Positions 48,812 through 58,654 of a stretch of DNA of 64,000 bases are shown here, one piece after another (the first letter of the stretch is position 1; every line of letters begins with the position of its first letter). Origin of the DNA: Spirochaetaceae bacterium (GTDB lineage: Bacteria; Spirochaetota; Spirochaetia; Treponematales; Rectinemataceae); the NCBI GenBank assembly GCA_025358255.1, contig JANYKC010000082.1, forward strand, positions 17,236-81,235, in the 5' to 3' direction. The notes under the pieces are model-generated. The model was not told the origin of the DNA. It made no database searches and was given only the letters and a program-made list of their open reading frames with translations. The position numbers and the translations under genes are program-made.

Positions 48812-49885
48812 ATGAAAAGAAAATTCGACACGCTGATCGTCACGGGAGGCGCTGGGTTCATCGGATCGAACTTCATCCGCTATCTTTTCGAAAAGGCGGG
48901 TTTCGAGGGCAAGGTCATCAACCTCGATGCCTTGACCTATGCGGGCAACCTCGAGAGCACGGAGGATATATTCCGCAGGTTCGGGGGAAAGCGCTATTTC
49001 TTCGAAAAAGCCGATATCGGCGACAGGCCTTCCGTCGAGGCGATTTTCGGGAAGTACAAGCCTGACGCAGTTGTGCACCTAGCGGCCGAAAGCCATGTCG
49101 ATCGGTCCATCCTTGGCCCCGAGGCCTTCATCCGAACGAATGTCATGGGAACCTTCACCCTTTTGGACGTCGCGCGCAATGCATGGAAAGACAGGAATGA
49201 TGTCCTGTTCCATCATGTATCCACCGATGAGGTCTTCGGATCCCTCGGCGATTCAGGATACTTCTCCGAGGACACCTCCTATGATCCTCGCTCGCCCTAT
49301 TCCGCCAGCAAGGCGTCAAGCGACCATCTCGTCATGGCATACCACCATACCTACGGGCTTCCTATCACGCTGTCCAACTGTTCCAACAACTACGGGCCAA
49401 ACCAGTTTCCCGAAAAGCTGGTCCCTCTCATGATCCTCAACATGCTTGAGGGGAAGCCTCTCCCGGTATACGGGGATGGCAAGAACATCCGTGACTGGCT
49501 TTTCGTCGAGGATCACAATTCGGCGGTTTGGGCAATCATGCGCGACGGCGAGTCCGGGCGAAGCTACAACATCGGCGGGGAAAACGAATGGGAGAACATC
49601 AAGCTTCTTGACTGCCTTATCGAACTTGTCGCCGAGGCGAGCGGGACACCGCCAGCCCAATTCCGGTCATTGGTGCACTACGTCAAGGACAGGCCGGGCC
49701 ACGATCGGCGCTATGCCATCGACTGCTCGAGGCTCAAGAAGGAACTGGGCTGGAAGCAGGAGCATAGCTTTGACAGCGGACTCCGACTCACGGTCGGCTG
49801 GTATCTCGCCAACAAGCCATGGTGCGACCGGGTCAGGTCTGGCGCGTATCGCAATTGGCTAGAGGAAAACTATACGGCACGTTGA
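48812..49885 (+). CDS. rmlB: dTDP-glucose 4,6-dehydratase
   Basis: LIVTGGAGFIGSNFIRYLFEK...LDALTYAGNLES...HLAAESHVDRSI...HVSTDEVFGSLGDSGYFSEDTSYDPRSPYSASKASSDHLV. Confidence 0.97.
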   Translation: MKRKFDTLIVTGGAGFIGSNFIRYLFEKAGFEGKVINLDALTYAGNLESTEDIFRRFGGKRYFFEKADIGDRPSVEAIFGKYKPDAVVHLAAESHVDRSILGPEAFIRTNVMGTFTLLDVARNAWKDRNDVLFHHVSTDEVFGSLGDSGYFSEDTSYDPRSPYSASKASSDHLVMAYHHTYGLPITLSNCSNNYGPNQFPEKLVPLMILNMLEGKPLPVYGDGKNIRDWLFVEDHNSAVWAIMRDGESGRSYNIGGENEWENIKLLDCLIELVAEASGTPPAQFRSLVHYVKDRPGHDRRYAIDCSRLKKELGWKQEHSFDSGLRLTVGWYLANKPWCDRVRSGAYRNWLEENYTAR

Positions 49886-49939
49886 GGGCTGTCTTGCCGC
49901 GAACGCCCCATCACTGGCTAAGGAAAAACGAGGCTCACC

Positions 49940-51028
49940 ATGACCTTTCTTCTTACATTCCTGCTTTCAGCCTGTCTCGCCTTGGTTTTGGTCCCTGTTG
50001 TCACCTCTGTCGCGAAGAAGAAGGGCTGGTTCGATTCAGTGGGCGAGCGGAAGATCCACAATGGCCAGATTCCCCGACTCGGCGGCATAGCGATTGCGGC
50101 CAGCTTCTACATCGCCTTCCCTCTTTCAATAGTCATAATTAGCTCCATAAAATCCGTGCAGATCTCCATCCCGTGGACATTTTGGGCCTTGCTTGCCGGT
50201 GGCCTGGGCTTTCATGTCATCGGCCTTATTGATGATTTCCGCAACCTGAAGGCTAGGCTCAAGTTCATCGTCCAGCTTCTCCTGGCCGTGGCCATCGTCG
50301 CATCGGGTTATTATTTCCGTGTTGTCGAGATTCCCGTAGCCCCCTTCCGGGTGGAGTTGGGGCTTTTCGGCCCCCTTCTGACGGTGCTCTGGATTGTCGG
50401 GATCACCAACGCGGTCAACTTGGTCGATGGGATGGATGGGCTTGCAGGCGGCATCGCCCTGATCGGAGCCGGCGTCTGGGCCATGCTCTACCTGAAGACC
50501 GGACAGTACCTTCCGGCTATCGTGGCCCTTTCGGCCGCAGGCGCCGTCCTTGGCTTCGTTTTTTATAACTTCCCGCCCGCCACGATCTTCATGGGCGATT
50601 CTGGCAGCTTGTTCCTTGGCTATATCATGGCGATCCTTCCCCTCCTTGGACGATCCGGAGCCGCGATGGAAACCGGCTTGATCCCTGCCATCACCATTTG
50701 CCTGATTCCTATCCTGGATACCCTTGCGGCGATCCTTCGCCGCTGGCGACGGGGCGTCTCCTTTTTTACCGCGGACAAGTTCCACCTTCACCACAAGCTC
50801 CTCAACCTCGGTTTTTCCGCGCGCCAGATCCTTGCGATCATCTATGGCCTTTGCTCCTTGCTGGGCTTTGGTGTCCTGGCCGCCGTCTATGTCTCCCCCG
50901 TACTGGGTTTCTGGCTCATGATGGGAGGTTGGCTTTTATGGGGAGCTATTTTCATCCTCCTTCACCTTCTCAAGGAGCGAAAGATAAAGTTCTTCCAGGC
51001 CAAGGAAGAGACCGCTCCCGAGAAGTGA
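49940..51028 (+). CDS. Polytopic undecaprenyl-phosphate GlcNAc/hexosamine-1-P transferase (WecA/TagO/MraY family)
   Basis: HNGQIPRLGGIAIAASFYIAF...GLIDDFRNLKARLKFIVQLLLA...ITNAVNLVDGMDGLAGGIALI...FMGDSGSLFLGYIMAILPLLG...DKFHLHHKLLNLGFS. Confidence 0.95.
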   Translation: MTFLLTFLLSACLALVLVPVVTSVAKKKGWFDSVGERKIHNGQIPRLGGIAIAASFYIAFPLSIVIISSIKSVQISIPWTFWALLAGGLGFHVIGLIDDFRNLKARLKFIVQLLLAVAIVASGYYFRVVEIPVAPFRVELGLFGPLLTVLWIVGITNAVNLVDGMDGLAGGIALIGAGVWAMLYLKTGQYLPAIVALSAAGAVLGFVFYNFPPATIFMGDSGSLFLGYIMAILPLLGRSGAAMETGLIPAITICLIPILDTLAAILRRWRRGVSFFTADKFHLHHKLLNLGFSARQILAIIYGLCSLLGFGVLAAVYVSPVLGFWLMMGGWLLWGAIFILLHLLKERKIKFFQAKEETAPEK

Positions 51029-51095
51029 CCAAGCTGGACGGTCATTCATTTGTGCAATGTCCAATCCCGGGTACTAAGCAGGAAAAATTCGTCGA

Positions 51096-52562
51096 ATGAT
51101 CATACTCAAGTTGGCTTTTCGCAATCTTGCCCGAAACCGCAAGAGCACCTTGGTCCTTACGGGACTCGTCATTGTCGGTGTGTTTGTTTTCGTTTTCGGG
51201 GATTCTATCCTAGGGTCGGCTACAGACGGAATGAGCCGCGAGTTCCAGAATGCCTATACGGGCGATATAGCCATTCGCTCCCAATTCGATCGGAAATTCG
51301 GCATATTCGGCTTCAGCGTGCCCACCATCGGTGAGTATGAACAAATGCCTACCCTGACCGAGGCGTCAGCCATCGAGGCTGTCCTTTCAGCGAATCCACG
51401 GCTCGGCGGCCATGCATCATTGGTGTCCGGCGCAGCACTGCTCGAGGGTCCTGGTGGCTACCAGATAAAGGTCCCGGTTTTCGGCGTGGACGAAAGCACC
51501 TATTTTGGTTTTTTCCCGCAATTGTCGTTTCGCGCCGGCTCGCCGGCCACGCGAGACCTGCCCTGGATTGTCCTCCCCAAGAATCGCGCTGATGAGCTGG
51601 AGAAGGGGGGCGGCAAGCCTCTGGTGATCGGGGAGAGCCTCCAGCTCACCATGGCATCGGGGTCGGCCTTTACGATCCGGGCGGTTCAGCTCGTCGGCAT
51701 CGTCGATTTGCCTGGGCGCGGCATCGCGGAAGCTGCCGCGGTTTACACCGGTGCGGAAACCCTGAGGGGATTGCTCGGATTGGCGGGGGCGAAAACGGTC
51801 ATGCCGCGGGGCGAAGGCGGAGCCGCCCCGAAGATGACCTCCATCGAATCCATGTTCTCCGTTCCTGACGCCGAAGCGGCGCCGTCCAACGACCCGGCTG
51901 CTTCCGTGGGGATGGAGCTTGCCGCCCAGTACCTTTCCGACAAGAGCCTCTCTACGGCGCGAACCGATCCAAAGCTGGGAGCGTGGCACTTTATCCTGGC
52001 CAGGCTGGCGCCTGGAAGCCGCCCTGGTCCCGCCATCCGCGCCATCAACGCGGATCTCAGGAAAGCCGGAATCCCCGCCGAGGCTGTCGGCTGGCTCTCT
52101 GTCGCAGGCCTCAACGCTGGCGTGCTGTTTTTGCTCAAGTCGATCTTCGAACTTGGGATACTCGTCCTGTCAGGCGTCGTTGTCCTCGTCCTGGCGAATG
52201 GTTTGGCTTTCTCGGTGATAGAGCAGACAAGGGAAATAGGATCGATGCGGGCGATGGGCGCCCAACGGGACTTCGTTCGGCTCATGTATTTCACCCAAGC
52301 GCTCGTGATTGTTTTCGCCGGCGCGGCCATGGGCATACTGGTTTCCGCGCTGATCCTCAAGAGCATTGGTCGGGCGGGGATCCCCCTTGGCAATCCCTAT
52401 CTTGTGATGCTCTTCGGTGAAACGCTTCTCAAGCCGAGATTCCTGCCGCAATCCGCAATGCTTGCGATCGCGGGATCCATTTTTGTCGCAGCCATTTCTG
52501 CGATTTATCCCATGTTGCTCGCCGACCGGACCACGGTCGCCGAAACCATGCAAGCGGAATGA
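51096..52562 (+). CDS. FtsX-like (MacB/LolCE-type) ABC transporter permease 1
   Basis: LKLAFRNLARNRKSTLVLTGLVIVGVFVFVFGDSI ... NGLAFSVIEQTREIGSMRAMGAQRDFVRLMYFTQALVIVFAGAAMGI. Confidence 0.88.
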   Translation: MIILKLAFRNLARNRKSTLVLTGLVIVGVFVFVFGDSILGSATDGMSREFQNAYTGDIAIRSQFDRKFGIFGFSVPTIGEYEQMPTLTEASAIEAVLSANPRLGGHASLVSGAALLEGPGGYQIKVPVFGVDESTYFGFFPQLSFRAGSPATRDLPWIVLPKNRADELEKGGGKPLVIGESLQLTMASGSAFTIRAVQLVGIVDLPGRGIAEAAAVYTGAETLRGLLGLAGAKTVMPRGEGGAAPKMTSIESMFSVPDAEAAPSNDPAASVGMELAAQYLSDKSLSTARTDPKLGAWHFILARLAPGSRPGPAIRAINADLRKAGIPAEAVGWLSVAGLNAGVLFLLKSIFELGILVLSGVVVLVLANGLAFSVIEQTREIGSMRAMGAQRDFVRLMYFTQALVIVFAGAAMGILVSALILKSIGRAGIPLGNPYLVMLFGETLLKPRFLPQSAMLAIAGSIFVAAISAIYPMLLADRTTVAETMQAE

Positions 52563-53866
52563 TACCGATGCGTGTTCCCTTTGCGATCAAGAGCGTGGCC
52601 CGGCGAATGGGCCGCTATGGGTTCCTCGTGGCCATGACGGCCTTCGGCATCGCTGCGGTGACCCTCGTGCAATCAGTGACGGTCGGAATGAACGCAAACG
52701 TGATCGAAGGCTCCGCCCGATACCTTGGCGGTCGATACCTAGTAATTGCGCGATCCGCGCATGGATGGGCCGAGAACCGAATGGCCAAGCCCGACGAGCT
52801 GACGGCCGCTGTCAGGGACGCCGGACTAGCACCCCGATTGGTAATAAAGCGGCAGATCGCCGGCGACAATGACCAGACGCTATTCTTCAATGGCGCGTCA
52901 TTCAAGGTGCGCCGCATATCCGGCATTGATGCCAGCAACGAGGCATCGGTATTCGAAAAGATAACCTTTGTCGCGGGAGGAACGTCCGGTCTTCCCGGGA
53001 CCGCTGGAATCCTCATTTCGAAACAGGTGGCAGATCGATTCGGAGTCAGGCTCGGGGATGAAATCACGCTTCGCCTGGTTAACTCCGCTGGCTATATCGA
53101 TAGCGCAAACCTCGTCGTGCAGGGAATATTCAAGGATGCGAGCATTTTTGGCTTCTATAATTGCTATGTCGATGCCGGACTCCTTGGAAGGCTCAAGGCG
53201 GAGTCCGAGGGGGCGGCTTCGATACTCGGTTTTTATTTTTCCGGACGCGAAAACGAAAGCGAGACTGCCGCGGCGATACGCTCGGCCCTTGCGGTGGCTG
53301 GTTACGAACTGATGCCTGGAGTGGAAAGACGGGATGACCTCGACGCCGTCTGGGGCAAGGAATGGAAAGGCACGCGGTATGCGGTCCTTCCCGTCGAGGA
53401 ATACATAGACGCGAAAGTCATGGATCTTATCCGGGCCATCCAGGTCATTTCCTATGTCTTCCTTGGATTCATCCTCCTTATCATCCTTGTCGGCATGCGC
53501 AACACGACGCAGATCATGACCCGCAAGCGCTTCAAGGAAATCGGCACCGCCAGGGCCCTCGGGATGACAAGGGGCGGGGCGTTGCGCCTCATACTATCCG
53601 AATCGTTGCTTGTGGCGACGATCGGCTTTGCCGCGGGCGTCGTCGCCGCGGTGATTATCCTTGGGATGCTCCAGACGCTTCCCTTTTCCTGGTCTGACGG
53701 CTTTGACATCTTCCTCAAACGAGGGCGCATAACCTGGATATTGTCCCTCCCATTCCTGGCGGCCAACTACGGCGCGCTTGGCCTCATGACGCTTGCCGGC
53801 GCACTTCCTGCCGCCCGGCGCGCATCCACGATTTCCCCTGCAGTCGCCATGTCCACCATTGAATGA
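52559..53866 (+). CDS. FtsX-like ABC transporter permease 2
   Basis: FAIKSVARRMGRYGFLVAMTAFGIAAVTLVQSVTVGMN ... RNTTQIMTRKRFKEIGTARALGMTRGGALRLILSESLLVATIGFAAG; 4-nt overlap with permease 1. Confidence 0.87.
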   Translation: MIPMRVPFAIKSVARRMGRYGFLVAMTAFGIAAVTLVQSVTVGMNANVIEGSARYLGGRYLVIARSAHGWAENRMAKPDELTAAVRDAGLAPRLVIKRQIAGDNDQTLFFNGASFKVRRISGIDASNEASVFEKITFVAGGTSGLPGTAGILISKQVADRFGVRLGDEITLRLVNSAGYIDSANLVVQGIFKDASIFGFYNCYVDAGLLGRLKAESEGAASILGFYFSGRENESETAAAIRSALAVAGYELMPGVERRDDLDAVWGKEWKGTRYAVLPVEEYIDAKVMDLIRAIQVISYVFLGFILLIILVGMRNTTQIMTRKRFKEIGTARALGMTRGGALRLILSESLLVATIGFAAGVVAAVIILGMLQTLPFSWSDGFDIFLKRGRITWILSLPFLAANYGALGLMTLAGALPAARRASTISPAVAMSTIE

Positions 53867-53879
53867 TAAGGGAACAAGC

Positions 53880-54647
53880 ATGAAGAGATACCGAATGGCC
53901 CTTGTTCTCTCCCTTGCCTGCTTGTCGGGCTTGTCGACGGCACAGGATCAGTCAATTGCAGTTCTCCGCAAGGTGGACGAAAAGACCAATTTCGCCGAGA
54001 ACGATTTCGCCAGCGAATACGCGATCACCCAGGTGAAACCAGGCGAAGGTACGACATTCAACCGCGCTATCGTTTTCCGGCGCGACCGGCGGTCGCAATT
54101 CCTCGTGCTCCTTGTCGAACCGGTGGAGGACAAGGGGAAAGGTTACCTCATGATCGAGGGGGGCATCTGGCTCTACGATCCGCATGACAGGCGCTTCACC
54201 TTCACTTCGGCACAGGATGCGTTCCGGAATACCAATGCCAGGAATTCCGATTTTGCCCTCTCGAACCTCGCAGGCTACTACCGGGTCGAAAAGACCTCCA
54301 AGGAAAAACTTGGCATATTCGATTGCGACAAGCTCGATCTTGTCGCGACGAGCCCCGATGCCCCATTCCCCAGAAAGTCGATCTGGGTCTCTCAGGAGAT
54401 GCAGATCAGGCTTTCGAGAGAGTATAGCCTTTCCGGCCAGCTGCTGCGGACGGTAGCGTTCCAATACCAGAAATTCCAGGGAAGGGAAGTGCCCGCGAAG
54501 GTCATCATCATTGACGAGCTCAAGAAGAAGGTCATCGCCGGGCAAGAACAGAAGGAAAACACCACGATCATAGTCACCAAGCCGTCCTTTGCGATCTTGC
54601 CTTCCGAGCTTTTCACCAAGGATTACCTGGAGAGGATCAGCAAATGA
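53880..54647 (+). CDS. Outer-membrane lipoprotein-sorting (LolA-like) periplasmic protein
   Basis: Signal peptide MKRYRMALVLSLACLSGLSTAQ; RAIVFRRDRRSQFLVLLVEPVEDKGKGYLMIEGGIWLYDPHDRRFTFTSAQDAFRNTNARNSDFALSNLAGYYRVE. Confidence 0.78.
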   Translation: MKRYRMALVLSLACLSGLSTAQDQSIAVLRKVDEKTNFAENDFASEYAITQVKPGEGTTFNRAIVFRRDRRSQFLVLLVEPVEDKGKGYLMIEGGIWLYDPHDRRFTFTSAQDAFRNTNARNSDFALSNLAGYYRVEKTSKEKLGIFDCDKLDLVATSPDAPFPRKSIWVSQEMQIRLSREYSLSGQLLRTVAFQYQKFQGREVPAKVIIIDELKKKVIAGQEQKENTTIIVTKPSFAILPSELFTKDYLERISK

Positions 54648-55906
54648 GGATCGGTATCCGAATCCTTGCCGGTGTCTTTCTCGCGTGGATGACAACCGCG
54701 GGGATTGCATCCGCGACGGCGGATGAAGTCGACGACCTTTTTTCCACGCCTGCCGCGGATGCGCCGCCTGCGGTTCCCGACAATGGTGGCAGCCTATTGG
54801 CAGCCTATCAAAAATCGCAGGAGAAGATCGCATTCTCCTTCGACCTCTCGGCCGGTGGCGGCTTCTATGCAGGCTACCGGGTCACTCCGGACCTCGCGGA
54901 CACATCCCGGAATTTTACGCACAATTCCTTCGGTGGGCTAACCATCAGCCCATCGATCGACGTCCGGCCTTTCGATTATTTTCGTCTTCATGGTTCTGGA
55001 ACCATCCTCTATCCGACCGTGACTTCGGGCAACTACGCGTTTGGCGCTTCCCTCAACGAGTTGTTTTTCGACTACTCCGCCCCAGGCCTCCTTGCCCTGC
55101 GGATGGGGCGCTTTTCCACAGGCTGGGGCAATGCGCGAATCCTCGGCATCGCCGATCTCTCCAACCGGACCGTGGATACCACGAACCTCGACTCTTCGAT
55201 TTCCATCCTTCCTGCATGGCTCCAGGCGACACAGCCGAGCCTTTGGCTGAAAACGACTTTTCCGATCGGAGGAATCGGCTTCACGGGGCTGGTCGGGCTT
55301 CCCGCCAATGACAGCGAGGGCATTTCCAGCCTTGGCTACGGGCTATTGACTGAGTTGGTGAAGAACAAGACATGCGTGAGCCTCGCGGGGTATTATAAAA
55401 GCGATAGGACTCCGCGGCTCGCTTTCATGGTCAAGACGTCGGTCAAAAGGCTAGACCTGTTCCTGGATACAACCACCTCGTTCCCGACCTCGGGCGATCC
55501 TTTGCTCAATGCCGTCGGGGGCCTGTATTGGCAGGCATCGAGCGGCCCCGATCTCAAGATCACCGCCGAGCTCAAATGGAATGGGGAAAATCCGACGGGA
55601 TCAACAACACTCGTGCCGGATCCGATTGTCATCGGCGGACTTTCCAACGCGCTCGCGTTTTCCTGGAGCGATATCGGAGGATCGGCGCTGAGTATCGGCG
55701 GTACCTGGTATCATTCCTGGGTCGACAATTCCGGTGCCTTATGTCCCTATGTCGACATTGATCTTGGAAGGCTTGCCAGCATCAAGATGGTATTCCCCTG
55801 GGTGTACGGAGCCGATGGCTCCTTGTATCGATCGAGTCCTCCTGGCGAGGCCGGTGGATATGTGTTCGGCGCTGGTTTTGTCCTGGCGCTCAAGACGAGC
55901 TTTTAA
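54644..55906 (+). CDS. Predicted outer-membrane beta-barrel protein
   Basis: Signal peptide; alternating amphipathic strands rich in G/S/Y; terminal aromatic residue (..FVLALKTSF). Confidence 0.65.
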   Translation: MRIGIRILAGVFLAWMTTAGIASATADEVDDLFSTPAADAPPAVPDNGGSLLAAYQKSQEKIAFSFDLSAGGGFYAGYRVTPDLADTSRNFTHNSFGGLTISPSIDVRPFDYFRLHGSGTILYPTVTSGNYAFGASLNELFFDYSAPGLLALRMGRFSTGWGNARILGIADLSNRTVDTTNLDSSISILPAWLQATQPSLWLKTTFPIGGIGFTGLVGLPANDSEGISSLGYGLLTELVKNKTCVSLAGYYKSDRTPRLAFMVKTSVKRLDLFLDTTTSFPTSGDPLLNAVGGLYWQASSGPDLKITAELKWNGENPTGSTTLVPDPIVIGGLSNALAFSWSDIGGSALSIGGTWYHSWVDNSGALCPYVDIDLGRLASIKMVFPWVYGADGSLYRSSPPGEAGGYVFGAGFVLALKTSF

Positions 55907-55917
55907 GGAAGCGCAAA

Positions 55918-56955
55918 ATGGATAGGAACTTGCAGAACCCTGTAAGCGACCGCGAGGACGAGATAGGTCTCGTCGATTTCCTAGCTGTTCTTGTCAAAAA
56001 AAGAAGGCTTTGGATCGGCATCCTCGCGTTCGGGCTGGTGTTGGGCGGCATCTTCCTGGCGCTCGGCCATTTTTCACCCGAGCTCATGGATGTGAAGTCC
56101 AGGTATTCCTTCACCGCACGCGCGATCGTCTTGGATGGCAACGAGGGACAGAGCTTCGCAGCGCTGGTGACCAACAAGGCGAGCACCGACATCGTGGCCA
56201 GGAAGACCGGAAAGACCCTCGGATCCATATATGGCAAGAACGCCAGCGCTACATTCGATCCAGTCAGCCGAATAATGACAATTGTCATCAATGCGCGCAC
56301 GGACGAGGAGTCCAGGATCCTTGCCATGGCGGGATACGATGCAGTCCTCGAGCTGACCCAGTCAAGCGGTCCGGACCTGTACGGGAAAATGGCGGCGGGC
56401 CTCGAGGATTTGGCCAAGGGCCTGCTCCTCGACGAGAAGCCCGCGATCCTGGATTCGCGCCAGGTGGCGGCCATCGATTCGGTCGCCGGGGCTCGCATAG
56501 CGCGAATCTTGGCCGAAACCTACGTGCGTTCGGTTGCGCCCAGCGGCGAAAGGAAGGACATCGTCAGCGGCGCGTACGACGCCCTCATCGACGGCTATCG
56601 GCTTGTCGAGGCGGCAGCCGAGGAGGAGCTGGCGAGGATCGAAGGTTCGGCGGGGACGACAAAAGCGTCGAATGCGGCCATATCTGCCATCATCGCGAAG
56701 GAGTTGCGCAAACAGGCCGGGTTCTATCGCGGACTCAAGCCCAAGGAACACCTGCATTTCCTCGATCTCCAGCCGACCGAGCCCAAGGATTTTTCGTCCA
56801 AGCAAGTCCTGGTCATCTTATTCGCCGCTTTTTTCATCGCCATGTTCGCGGCATTCGCCGCCAACCTGTGGGATCATATCGCCCAGGATCCCAGGGCCAT
56901 GCGCAAGTTGAGGGAAGCAATGGCAGATGGCTCTGGCAAGAAAAGGCCGCACTGA
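55918..56955 (+). CDS. Wzz-like chain-length determinant / polysaccharide co-polymerase
   Basis: EIGLVDFLAVLVKKRRLWIGILAFGLVLGGIFLAL ... C-terminal TM VLVILFAAFFIAMFAAFAANLWDHI; no Wzc kinase domain. Confidence 0.75.
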   Translation: MDRNLQNPVSDREDEIGLVDFLAVLVKKRRLWIGILAFGLVLGGIFLALGHFSPELMDVKSRYSFTARAIVLDGNEGQSFAALVTNKASTDIVARKTGKTLGSIYGKNASATFDPVSRIMTIVINARTDEESRILAMAGYDAVLELTQSSGPDLYGKMAAGLEDLAKGLLLDEKPAILDSRQVAAIDSVAGARIARILAETYVRSVAPSGERKDIVSGAYDALIDGYRLVEAAAEEELARIEGSAGTTKASNAAISAIIAKELRKQAGFYRGLKPKEHLHFLDLQPTEPKDFSSKQVLVILFAAFFIAMFAAFAANLWDHIAQDPRAMRKLREAMADGSGKKRPH

Positions 56956-57015
56956 AAGAGCCATCCCGCTTCGATGGCGCGATCGGTTTGGGGGCAGTAG
57001 GGAGGAAAGCTTTCC

Positions 57016-58635
57016 ATGAAACCCTGGTTCTCCATGTTCATCTTGCTCGCCTCAATGCTGGGCGCTCCGTCGCTTGAGGCCGAGGAAGGGGTATCAGCGC
57101 CCAAGCGCATCCTCCCCGTCAAGTCTCCAGTCTACGCCCTCGTGGACGCCCTCTACCTCGAGCAGGGCTTCGCTACAGCGGCCGCCACCCGGCCATGGGC
57201 AATGGACCAGGCCAGGGCCATGCTGGACGAGATCGACATGGCATCGCTTTCCTCCGCGGGACTTCGGGCATTCGAGGAAGCGCGCCGCCTCCTTGAATGG
57301 AAGCCCATCACAAGAGGCAGGGACTTCGCGTTTGGAATGGGGCTCAACCTCAGCCCGGAGACCTTCTGGCATTTCCGCCTTGATGGCGATGCCGGTGCGA
57401 CCGATGAGAATTATTCCTGGATCCATGCGGCCCAAAAGCGATCGTCCTTTTTCGATATTCCCCTGCAGATGGCCTGCGGCCAGGGATTGTTCCTCGAGAT
57501 CGACGTGGAGGCGAAGGAGGAGTTCGATGCGGTTGGCGTCGCTTCGAACCATTTCAACGCCATCCTTGACGACGCTTCGCCCTGGCTCGACATCAACACG
57601 CCTTTCAAGGCCCTGGCCTCTGGAGGAGGATCGTGGTGGACGGTCCGTTTCGGCCGGGACGCGCTGTCGTGGGGAAACGGCGGGACGGGGGATTTCATGC
57701 TCTCGGACTGGGACGAGTACCATGATTTCGTCGGCTTTGACCTTTACGGGAAAACCGCAAGTTTCACCGGGACCTATATCGCGATGGAACCCTACAAACC
57801 CGATGGGACGGCCTTGGCCTATTCGGCCTTCGTGGGCCATCGCCTGGAGTTCCGCCCATGGCGATGGTTGAGATTCGCCTTGAGCGAATCCTCGACCCTC
57901 GCCGGGACCGGAGCCAACAGCACCTTTTCCGACCTTGTGCATGACCTCAACTTCCTCATGATTTATCATAATTGGAATATTCCCGAACGCGCAAATTCCC
58001 TAATGACCGCCGAGCTTTCCGTGAATCCGTGGAAGTACGTGGACGTCCATGGCCAGTTCGCCATGGACGAGGTGGCGACCGCCTACGAGACTTCGGGTGA
58101 CGGCGGAGGGGGACCATTCATCGGAGCGTGGCTGGCAGGGTTCAAGGCTGAAATCCCCGCCGGCCAAGGTTATCTTTCGCTGGCTGGCGAGGCGGCACAG
58201 ACGAGCCCATGGCTGTACAACCGCCGGGCGGCTCCCTACTACTACGATGTCCGCCAGTATTGGAGCCTCGTCCAGGACAAGTTCGTATACCTTGCGAAGC
58301 CCTTGGGCTACGGCTGGGGACCGGATGCGCTCATCTTCTGGGCAAAGCTCGGCTATGCGGTGCCTGGCGACTGGTTCGTTTCACTCGAATGCACCTGGGC
58401 TTCCATCGGTGAGACCGGCATCGGCGCCCCATGGAGCCCTGCCGCGGCCGATGTCTCCCCGAGCGGGACGGCAGAGAACCGGACCATCCTCCATTTGGAG
58501 GGCGGAGTTCCCCTTTCCGATTGGCTCTCCTTCGGAGGGGACGCCTACTACATCGATACGACCAATCGTGATCATCTCGAGGGGGCATGGTCGCGCGATG
58601 TCGAGGTCGCGGCCCATATCACGCTTATCCTTTGA
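57016..58635 (+). CDS. Wzi-like capsule-assembly outer-membrane protein
   Basis: Signal peptide; SPVYALVDALYLEQGFATAAATRPWAMDQARAMLDEI; WWTVRFGRDALSWGNGGTGDFMLSDWDEYHDFV; beta-barrel pattern. Confidence 0.68.
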   Translation: MKPWFSMFILLASMLGAPSLEAEEGVSAPKRILPVKSPVYALVDALYLEQGFATAAATRPWAMDQARAMLDEIDMASLSSAGLRAFEEARRLLEWKPITRGRDFAFGMGLNLSPETFWHFRLDGDAGATDENYSWIHAAQKRSSFFDIPLQMACGQGLFLEIDVEAKEEFDAVGVASNHFNAILDDASPWLDINTPFKALASGGGSWWTVRFGRDALSWGNGGTGDFMLSDWDEYHDFVGFDLYGKTASFTGTYIAMEPYKPDGTALAYSAFVGHRLEFRPWRWLRFALSESSTLAGTGANSTFSDLVHDLNFLMIYHNWNIPERANSLMTAELSVNPWKYVDVHGQFAMDEVATAYETSGDGGGGPFIGAWLAGFKAEIPAGQGYLSLAGEAAQTSPWLYNRRAAPYYYDVRQYWSLVQDKFVYLAKPLGYGWGPDALIFWAKLGYAVPGDWFVSLECTWASIGETGIGAPWSPAAADVSPSGTAENRTILHLEGGVPLSDWLSFGGDAYYIDTTNRDHLEGAWSRDVEVAAHITLIL

Positions 58636-58654
58636 CCATGCAAGAAGGCAGCAC

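Noticed and set aside
58049-58654. N-terminal extension of the 58655-60181 barrel gene (710-aa ORF)
   Set aside because: The extension overlaps the Wzi-like gene in another frame; a signal peptide begins at the ATG at 58655.
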